Of a DNA stretch of 64,000 bases, positions 56,806 to 64,000 are shown piece after piece (position 1 is the first letter of the stretch; every line of letters begins with the position of its first letter). Origin of the DNA: Eulemur rufifrons (taxonomy: Eukaryota; Chordata; Mammalia; Primates; Lemuridae); contig NC_090996.1 of NCBI RefSeq assembly GCF_041146395.1, forward strand, positions 30,590,738 to 30,654,737. The letters are read 5' to 3'. Position numbers and translations under genes: made by a program. Under the pieces are notes generated by a model. It was not told the origin of the DNA. It did not search any database and saw only the letters and a list, made by a program, of their open reading frames with translations.

Positions 56806-57139
56806 GGCCGGGCGTGGTGGCTCACGCCTGTAATCCTAGCACTCTGGGAGGCCGAGGCGGGTGGATCGCTCGAGGTCAGGAGTTCGAGACCAGCCTGAGC
56901 AAGAGCGAGACCCCGTCTCTACTAAAAATAGAAAGACATTATATGGACAACTAAAATTCTATATAGAAAAAATTAGCCGGGCATAGTGGCGCATGCCTGT
57001 AGTCCCAGCTACTCGGGAGGCTGAGGCAGTAGGATCGCTTAAGCCGAGGAGTTTGAGGTTGCTGTGAGCTAAGCTGACGCCACGGCACTCACTCTAGCCT
57101 GGGCAACAAAGTGAGACTCTGTCTCAAAAAAAAAAAAAA
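56806..57139 (+). repeat. lemur-type Alu SINE, full length, with poly(A)
   Basis: Starts 'ggccgggcgtggtggctcac' and shares 'cctagcactctgggaggc', 'gcctgagcaagagcgagac' and the extra A/T-rich middle segment with the copy at 5454. It retains more CpGs than that copy. The target duplication is at least 9 bp, 'aaatgacta', at 56797-56805 and 57140-57148. Confidence 0.96.
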
Positions 57140-57282
57140 AAATGACTAAAAACATTTGAATCCTGAGTCTTCGGGTCCCTCTGACTTGTTTCCTAAGATT
57201 CCTCACAACCTTTCAAGCAACTTAATTAGGTGAATTTCAGTGACTGGTTTGTCAATGTATTATTTTTGTTTCTGTCTGCCAG

Positions 57283-57385
57283 AAACAACTGCCGAGGGAT
57301 TGGGGACATTTACCTGTCAGTTCTGATTGGAGCGGAGAGCACCTTTATACCTCTTCGAGTCATCAGGGTGGACTTACCAGAGAAG
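57283..57385 (+). other. candidate internal exon, unassigned
   Basis: A pyrimidine tract ('tatttttgtttctgtctgcc') ends in CAG at 57280-57282. The 103-base segment ends in AAG followed by 'gtgagt', a consensus donor. 'cagtgact' about 45 bases upstream could serve as a branch point. In one frame it encodes 34 residues after a partial first codon, starting 'NNCRGIGDIYLSVLIGAEST' and ending 'RVDLPEK'. A second frame is also open, so coding status is undecided. I recognise no family. It could be a non-coding RNA exon, a cryptic exon or chance. Confidence 0.25.
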
Positions 57386-57649
57386 GTGAGTGAGTTGAGG
57401 GCCACGGTGGAGGTGATTTCAGGCGTGAGAAATCATTTCGCAGAAGGACGTACAAAGCTGGAAGACTCCCGCCCACCATTGCCAGGTCAATTTTGCTTAA
57501 AAACAAAAAAATTGAACAAACAAAAGAATAAATACAAAAACCATCCATTGGGTTCCTTTTTGGCTCAATAACTATCAAAGAGCTCCCAGCTCAAGTCCAG
57601 ATTCCTCAGCCTGGGGGATGGCATGGTGCAGATAGATAAAAAGGAAATG

Positions 57650-57800
57650 GTGTTTGGAAAGGGGATGAATGTATTCAAATCTCAGGTTTTGGTCGACTGC
57701 TAGCTGTTGGAACGCAGAACAGATGCTTAACAATTCTGAGCGTCAAATGCCCTGTCTGTGAAATTAGGATAGTACTGTATGGGAAGGAACATTTGGGGAT
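57650..57800 (+). repeat. MIR SINE, sense, diverged
   Basis: 'ggtcgactgctagctgttgg' and 'caaatgccctgtctgtgaaa' followed by 'ttaggatagtac' match MIR. Confidence 0.65.
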
Positions 57801-58265
57801 TATAGACCTATGTTTAGACGTAGGATTGTCATGCCCTTCCTGTGTGGTCCCTTCTCCTTCCCATACATGTGTCACTCATGGTGCTTTCTTTATGTTCCCC
57901 AAATACTCCATGCTTTTCTCATAAGGGGCTTTGAAATGTTGTTTGCTTAATTAGAAATGGCCCCAATTTTTTCTTCCACCCTCCCACACTTTGTACACTC
58001 CTCATCCCCTTCTTGTAGGTGAGACATCCGTCCTCTGTATTAACCTTTTTCTGGCCTGCAGACCAGGAGAGAACCCCCGCCCAAATCATACACTCCCACA
58101 ATCCTGGGAGTCAGCCCTACAGACTATGAGAGAGAGAGAGAGAGAGAGAATCTTTCAACATTTTCAGGAAAATTGGGTGTTTAAATGTGAAAGACTAAAT
58201 TTTAAAACTGTAAGAGTGAAAAATAAAGAACTTGTTTATGACACCTGGGGAAAATAGAATTTAGT
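57801..58265. other. unique sequence with an (AG)n run
   Basis: (AG)n at about 58129-58149. No gene recognised. Confidence 0.4.
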
Positions 58266-59520
58266 CAAGGCATAAAACCATAGCCATAGAGGAAAAGATT
58301 GATACATTTGACTATGCCCCAAATTAGAACCTTTGTTCATCAGACACAAATCTGACACACAAAACTGAACACAAACTACAAAGAATCGAAGTTATTAGCA
58401 GTACATATAACTGACAAAATGTTGGTAATAGTATGCATGAAAAATTCCCCTAGATTAAATAAGAAATACCAAACAACAAATAACAAAATTGACCAAATCC
58501 ATAAATCAGCCTCCAGAGAAGAGAAAGGACAAATGCCCGATAAAATAAGAAAAGATGCTCCTCTTCATTGGTAATCAGAAAAATGTAAATTAAGTCTACA
58601 ATAAAATATTTATACCAGTGTTGCCAAATTACAAAATATGAAAATATGTGGAAATGGAGAATGGGCACTTGCATACACCACGCCTGCTGGTTGAAAGCAT
58701 AAACATTTGCAACAACTTTGGAATGAATTAGGAATTATTTAATAATAATTAAATAATTATTTAGAGAGACCAGCAATTCACTTCTAAGGATTTGTCCTAA
58801 AGCAGGGGCCCCCAACCTATGGTGAGTTGTGTAATTATTTCATTATATATTACAATGCAGTAATAATAGAAATAAAGTACACAATAAATGTAATGTGCTT
58901 AAATCATCCTGAAACCATCCCCCACCTGGTTCATGGAACAATTGTCTTCCATGAAAATGGTGCCTGGTGCCGAAAAGGTTGGGGACTGCTGCCCTCTTAA
59001 ACATTGTTAGCACTGTTGTCTCCAGAAGGACATTTAAAAAAACAAAACAAAACTGGAAATATCCAAAAAATCTAACAATAGGCAAATAAATGGGTGAATA
59101 AATTGTGACATAGTCATATAATGGAATATCATGTAAAAGTGAAAATAAACAATATGCACATCATAAATCTCACAAAATACTTTGAGCAGAAAGTAAAATA
59201 AAAGAAATATTAAAAGAACATGTACAGTATGATTTCATTTATATAAGGCTCCCAAACTTGAAAAGTAAGCTATACATTGCATAAGTAGTACCTGGTAAAA
59301 TTTTAAAGAAAAGCTAAGATGCAATAATCACAAAATTCATAAGATGATTATCTTTAGGCTCAATGTCAAAGGGTGCATTCAAGGTAGGCTACACAGGAAA
59401 GGTTTCAAAATTATTGATGATAGTCTTTCTCTTTTGTCAATTGACTGACATACTATTGTATATATTATTGTTTTATAATTTATAAATCAGTATATTTTTT
59501 CATTATGAAATATTACACAG
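58266..59520 (+). mobile_element. ancient L1M 3' region, sense, carrying a nested hAT element
   Basis: 'aacctttgttcatcagacac', 'gcctccagagaagagaaagg', 'attcacttctaaggatttgt', then after the hAT 'ggaaatatccaaaaaatcta', 'atggaatatcatgtaaaagt' and 'gatttcatttatataaggct' form the ordered L1 3' end. The 58803-58991 transposon splits it. Confidence 0.75.
58803..58991 (+). mobile_element. non-autonomous hAT DNA transposon, full length, nested
   Basis: Left end 'caggggcccccaacctatgg' and right end 'aaaaggttggggactgctg' are imperfect terminal inverted repeats sharing 'cccaacc' and 'ggttggg'. Interior words include 'catcctgaaaccatccccca', 'ttgtcttccatgaaaatggt' and 'gcctggtgccgaa'. The 8-bp flanks (tcctaaag, ccctctta) have diverged. 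No transposase. Confidence 0.8.
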
Positions 59521-60444
59521 TTATTTTAATGGCAGAAGTACTAGTTAGGTAATTTTGTTGTTTTCTTATAGTATTCATTTTCCTATCAATACCTATTGGT
59601 AAATATTGAAACTTTGAAACCAAATAAATTTTTCTATTCTGATCTTCTGAGACCATGGGATGCCCAATGAGTGGATAATTGGACCACTTCCCTTGATGTT
59701 TAAATATATTTTATTTAGATTTAAATCTTCTTTCATCAGGACATGTTCTCCATGAATTAAAATTCCTTGAAAGCCATGCTGATCGTAAAAATGGGCAACG
59801 AACAGTCTCTTTCAACAAGAGATCATCCTTAATGATCTATAGAACCGTCACTTTTCCTCAACTGCCCTTTGGTAATAAAGTAGACCTTTCCCACGCAACT
59901 GATTAAAGCTGGGTAATGGAATAATCTAGCAGTCATGATGTCTGTTGCCCTGCAGAAGTGGATACCTGTTCTATCAGAATGGTTTATATGAAAGTAGCTC
60001 TGTTGCTTTGATGAGTCATGTTAAATGTCGGATTAGTTATTTTGTAGAACTAATGGTTAGTACTCTGGTGGTCTCTGCTTGTTCCAATGGTGACGAGGTG
60101 AGGCTGGTGTGTTATATTTCATCAGTGACAGAAAATATCTCTCTTGGCTGCTTGAGTCGATCTCTCTGGATATTGCCTAGAGGACGATTGGATGGTCTGG
60201 AAATATTATAGAGCAACCAACATGCAATAATTAACACCTTCTGCATAAGTTCAAGTCTAGAAGTAAACCTTAGATCTCAGCTGCTAAATAGAATTCGGCA
60301 AGACTCATCTTTCAGCGAATTTGGATCTATTCTTATGAGAGAGTGTGTGACATATAGAATATTACGAAGATAAACACCATTATTAGGCTACTTCTCTGTT
60401 TCAGCCAGCCTTGCTTGCAGATACAATGTATCCACAAGGCTTAG
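59521..60444. other. about 0.9 kb unique sequence
   Basis: An 88-codon plus frame (59945-60211) is unrecognised. No repeat assigned. Confidence 0.4.
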
Positions 60445-60605
60445 TGCTGTGGTTTCCCTGGCTACACATTGGAATCACTTGGGGAGTTTTGGAAAATGTT
60501 GTCGAGTGCTCACCCCAGATTAATTGTATTGGGTTTGTTAGTGAGGGGGTTTGGGTATTGGCATATTTTAAGTGTTCTACAGGTGATTCGACTATGCAAT
60601 CAAGG
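60445..60605 (+). mobile_element. hAT-Charlie MITE (MER5/MER20 group), sense
   Basis: 'tgtggtttccctggctacac', 'attggaatcacttggggagt' and 'tttggaaaatgttgtcgag' followed by 'ccccagattaattgta' are the left half of a MER5-type element. The right half is diverged. Confidence 0.75.
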
Positions 60606-60609
60606 TTGT

Positions 60610-60840
60610 AAACAACTTTTGGAGTCAAACTAGATCTAAATTTGAATCTCAATTTTAGCACTTAGCTGCTTGGTTTTATGATTTAGGCCTTTCTCAATTT
60701 CTAGTTTTCTTATCTGGAAAAAAGTGGTTAATAATTGCACCAAACTCATCAGTTTGTTGCAAAGATGAAATGAGATAAGACATGCAAGGCATTTAGGACA
60801 GTACTTGGCACATAAAAGGTTCAATAAATGTTGGCTATTA
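60610..60840 (+). repeat. MIR SINE, sense
   Basis: 'ttggagtcaaactagatcta', 'aatttgaatctcaattttag', 'gcacttagctgcttggtttt' and 'ggcacataaaaggttcaata' match MIR end to end. Confidence 0.85.
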
Positions 60841-61469
60841 TTTCCACACTTATTTTATTTACAAATATTGATGGCAGAGGTGCAGAGAAAAGAGAAGACG
60901 CTGGAATGAACCAGTCAAAAAGGCTCCAAGAGGAGGTTTGAGTCCCTGCTTGCTTTTGATGAAAGCAAAGCTCCCTCTTTCTGTTGCTTTATGTCTCCTG
61001 TGCTGGGGCATCTTTGATAAGAAGTGTAGAAGAAGTCACACTCTTTAATTCCAGACATGAGTTCTAACAGAAGCAAAGACTCCTATGTTCTTTGCATACC
61101 AACAGGCTTTCCTGAGGAGGCTCTGAAACTAGGAGGCTTGGACTAACCCAAAAGAGTTGAAGGAAAAGTTCAACGGTCCCTGGCATTCTGCCAATGCAGA
61201 CAGCACTCCTGGAAATATTTTATCTCTGAAAATAAAAATCAATTTAGTGGACCCGAAGATAATGTAGTATTCACAGACATGTCATTTTTCTTCCAACGTA
61301 ATTCCCCCCGATGCTGCTAAAGGGTTCAGTTGTCAGGGGCACAATAGAGAAAGCCTTTTTTTTTTTTTTTTTTCTGAGATAAATTATGAATTGGCTTCCA
61401 CTCCATCAGCCTGGTGCTAATATATCACCAGCCAGCAAGGTCAGGCAAGGCTTCAGTTCACTTACCCCC
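60841..61469. other. unique sequence with T-run
   Basis: T19 near 61356-61374. The segment about 61374-61460 ('gataaattatgaattggc', 'ctggtgctaatatatcacc') is repeat-free and could be conserved. No gene recognised. Confidence 0.4.
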
Positions 61470-61735
61470 AAGGTGATAGAATGGTTAACAGCATGGGATT
61501 TTGATTACAGAGCTTCAACTTCTGGCTGTGCCCTTGTCTTCATAACATGACACATGGCAGGTTGATTCATCTCTTGGTGCTTCAACTTTCTCATCTGTAA
61601 AATGGGGATACTATACCCACCTCACGTGCCCTTTGTATGAATTCAGTGAACTCATCCTTGCTTTTTAAAAGTACTTTGCAGTGTCTGGTATTTTAAAAGC
61701 ACTCATTGCATAGTTGCTGTTACGAGTATGTTAGT
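61470..61735 (+). repeat. MIR SINE, sense
   Basis: 'gttaacagcatgggattttg', 'cttctggctgtgcccttgtc', 'caactttctcatctgtaaaa' and 'tggggatactatacccacct' match MIR. Confidence 0.85.
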
Positions 61736-61924
61736 GATTTTGAGAGACCAGCTGAGATTGAAACTGGTGTGTGTGCTCTATGCTTGGGAAGCAGATACTT
61801 GTTGCGGCTCTCATTGGTATTATACTTGAGGAAGCATACTAGAAGTGGCAAATCGCCCCCAAACTGGGCTTCAAGGAACTTATTGCCTGGCAGGCAGAAT
61901 AAAATGCCTACATTTAATGTTTAA

Positions 61925-62055
61925 GGTTGTAGTGGAAGAAATGCTGGCTAAATTAGATTCAGAAAATCTGGTTCCAATCCTGGTTCTCACAATAACTAGC
62001 TATATCGCCCTAGCCAAACAATTTTCATTTTTTCCAGCCTATTTCCTTGGCGATG
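61925..62055 (+). repeat. MIR SINE fragment, sense
   Basis: 'ctggttccaatcctggttct' and 'cacaataactagctatatcg' match the MIR core. Confidence 0.6.
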
Positions 62056-62504
62056 AAGTGTATTGAGGTTGCAGTAGATGTTAAGGTCAAACCCTGCTTG
62101 ATTGTGCATTGAAAATGTTTATGGTTAGGGAATCAGTTTTAGTTGTTTAGAATCACCCAAGAGAGATCCCTCTTTGTGGGGTGATTTGAGTGGAGGCTGA
62201 TAAAGACCAGGCCTATTATTGCCCTGTTATTTAACAACCAAGCTATAGTCACCAAAGGGTAGGGACTTTATCAGCTCCGTGCTGGTTATCCTCCATCGGT
62301 TGTGAAGTCCACCCTCTAACCATCTCCACTTTGCACTAAGTGGACCGAAGCACTAAGAGGCTGCAACAGTTGGGCTTTCTTGCTTTCTAGCTCAGTTGAG
62401 CCCATGGGAGGAACTGGTAGAAGAATAGACAGGGAGAGGAGAGAGATGTCACAGTGTTTATCCCCAGGTTTCCTTCCTGCCAAGACTATGGTTTAGTATT
62501 GTTT
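62056..62504. other. unique sequence, nothing recognised
   Basis: No feature could be supported. Confidence 0.4.
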
Positions 62505-62793
62505 GTTTGTTTGGAGACATAGTCTCTCTCTGTCCCCCAGACTAGAGGGCAGTGGTGTCATTTATAGCTCACTGCAATCTCAAACTCCTAGGCTCAAGCG
62601 ATCCTCCTGCCTCAGCCTCCCAAGAAGCTGGGCATACAGGCATGCACCAGCACATCCAGCCAATTTTTCTAATTTGTAGAGATGGGGTCTTGTTCTTGCT
62701 CAGACTGGTCTCGAACTCCTGGCCTCAAGTGATCCTCCCGCCTCGGCCTCCCAAAGTGTTAGGATTACAAGCATGAGCCACTGTGCCCGGCTA
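62505..62793 (-). repeat. Alu SINE (older, AluJ-like), antisense
   Basis: Begins with a degraded tail 'ttgtttgtttgtttggagac'. Contains 'gtgatcctcccgcctcggcc', 'tcccaaagtgttaggattac' and ends 'cactgtgcccggct'. It lacks the lemur-specific A/T-rich middle segment and is more diverged than the other two Alus, so it is an older insertion. No clear target duplication was found. Confidence 0.9.
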
Positions 62794-63914
62794 AGTTACG
62801 TTTACTACAGTCTTGTGCTTATTAGTATAGCTGAGTTCCTCTACCCAAAGCTATAGCTTCCACCAGACAGGTTTATTGTGCAGCTGTAGCTCTCGTCAGG
62901 CTTTGGCAATGATTTTCTTCACTTGTCTCTGGGGGAGGGCTCCAGGGATGATATTAACATTCCCCTTGTTGCTGGGTTTGGGATACCTCTGCATTGCCTG
63001 TTGATTTTCCACACATTGTAAGGAGTTCATTCATTAAACTCTCATTAATCACCCTTTTTGTATATTCCATCTGTTTTTATTTCAGGGTCCTGCTCAATAT
63101 CACTATATTTTAACACCTGCAAAGTCTCTTGAATTTAGTAGACATTCAAGACACCTTTTCAAAATGACCCTTTGGCTTATCACGAAATCACCATGTTTGG
63201 GTTCTGATATGCTGGCCATCAGAATCAAAGAGGCCAGCATCAAGTATTTTTCTCCTTGATGCAACTTTCCCTTCACCCTCCCCCATCTTTGTTCACTCAA
63301 CGTCAAATTATTAAGCATCTATTATCTGAAAAAATACATTAAATGTTGAAATAGGTACTGTTAAGAAATTAAGATAAAAATAGTATTTTATATTCACCAT
63401 TTCCACATTCACCATTATTTTGTCCCAGATTTTATGGTTATTATTTGTGGAAGGGTCAGTATAGCAGAAGAGTTCTCAGTCATAACAGAAGAAAAACTAG
63501 AGCATATATTCTTTAAGACATTAATCTGATCCATATGTTTATAGGTGTTTACAGGGTAATAAACTCAACCAAAATGCAAACCAAAAGATGGAACTTCATT
63601 TGATAAAGGCCTATTCCAGAAAGTGTGCTTAAATCATAAGCGTAGCATTTAATTTCATTACACATATAATTTGGGAACCTTATGGCAATGTTTCTCAAGC
63701 TCTAAAAACAAAAATGCTTCTAAATTTAAAGGAGATTAACTCATATCTCAACATCTCCACTCCTTCCATGAAAGGCTGGAATATTCATCCAAAGTAGTTT
63801 TTCCTCTTTGAAAAATGTTTTTTCAAGTTTTATGTTTCATTTTAAGAACTCAACAATGATAACATTGATAACAAGAATAACATTGCTACTTCCGTACTAC
63901 CACTAATCCCAGCA
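62794..63914. other. about 1.1 kb unique sequence
   Basis: No gene or repeat recognised. Contains overlapping inverted repeats at 63209-63262, listed separately. Confidence 0.4.
63209..63262. repeat. two overlapping perfect inverted repeats
   Basis: 'atgctggcc' (63209-63217) pairs with 'ggccagcat' (63232-63240). 'gcatcaag' (63237-63244) pairs with 'cttgatgc' (63255-63262). The shared 'gcat' makes the two hairpins mutually exclusive. Confidence 0.85.
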
Positions 63915-64000
63915 TGCCAGCTCTCTGCCGCAGTACATGTTACCATAACCCCCATCTTACAGATGAAGAAATTAGAGCACATGGTGGTGAAGCAAGGACC
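63915..64000 (-). repeat. MIR SINE, antisense, cut by the window end
   Basis: 'ccccatcttacagatgaaga' and 'aattagagcacatggtggtg' match antisense MIR. Confidence 0.7.

Noticed and set aside
62552..62776. Plus-strand 74-codon frame over the antisense Alu
   Set aside because: It is the familiar antisense-Alu peptide pattern; no supporting splice context.

Overview
This window is nuclear DNA of a mammal, most likely a lemur-lineage (strepsirrhine) primate. Two plus-strand Alu copies (about 5454-5807 and 56806-57139) carry the altered left arm and the extra A/T-rich middle segment I associate with Malagasy lemur Alus. Several LINE-1 3' ends share a tail reading roughly 'taccccc-taatattctgaaat' instead of the human-type 3' UTR. 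MIR, L2, ancient L1 (L1M/HAL1), MaLR LTR and hAT-Charlie fragments fill much of the rest, as in any placental genome. Organism and family names rest on recognition by eye; no search was run.

I recognise no complete or known protein-coding gene and no RNA gene. The longest open frames are short (178, 148, 139, 133 codons). They are LINE ORF2 remnants, frames inside LTRs, or lengths expected by chance in 64 kb. The window reads as intergenic or intronic sequence of a gene-poor region. Two short stretches look like possible exons: about 5210-5341, with an acceptor, a 44-codon frame and a stop, and 57283-57385, with a strong acceptor and a consensus donor. Neither is assigned to a gene.

Layout. 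1-5.2 kb: L1 and MIR debris, an AT-rich unique block and a MaLR LTR. 5.2-7.4 kb: candidate exon, lemur Alu, hAT element, MIRs. 7.6-10.9 kb: an antisense ancient L1 split by an ERV-type LTR and a younger lemur-type L1. 11-18 kb: mostly unique sequence with a CpG-enriched block (12.3-13.0 kb), an LTR-like element and a hAT fragment with an exact 50-bp tandem duplication. 18-24 kb: MaLR LTR, possible retrocopy tail, L1M and MIR fragments. 24.5-25.3 kb: repeat-free TAAT-rich block. 26-32.5 kb: hAT, MIR and L2 pieces, a second CpG-rich block with a G-quadruplex motif, L1M fragments with a tiny L1 insertion, and a MaLR LTR with a perfect 5-bp target duplication. 33.9-35.4 kb: HAL1/L1M. 36-54 kb: unique sequence dotted with many MIR and L2 copies. 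54.5-64 kb: LTR inside a MIR, L1M with a nested hAT, second lemur Alu, candidate exon, antisense Alu.

Nothing resembles a novel multi-gene system. The items most worth a check are the repeat-free candidate regulatory blocks, the two exon-like segments, the micro-L1 insertion, the 50-bp tandem duplication and the layered insertions that date one another.
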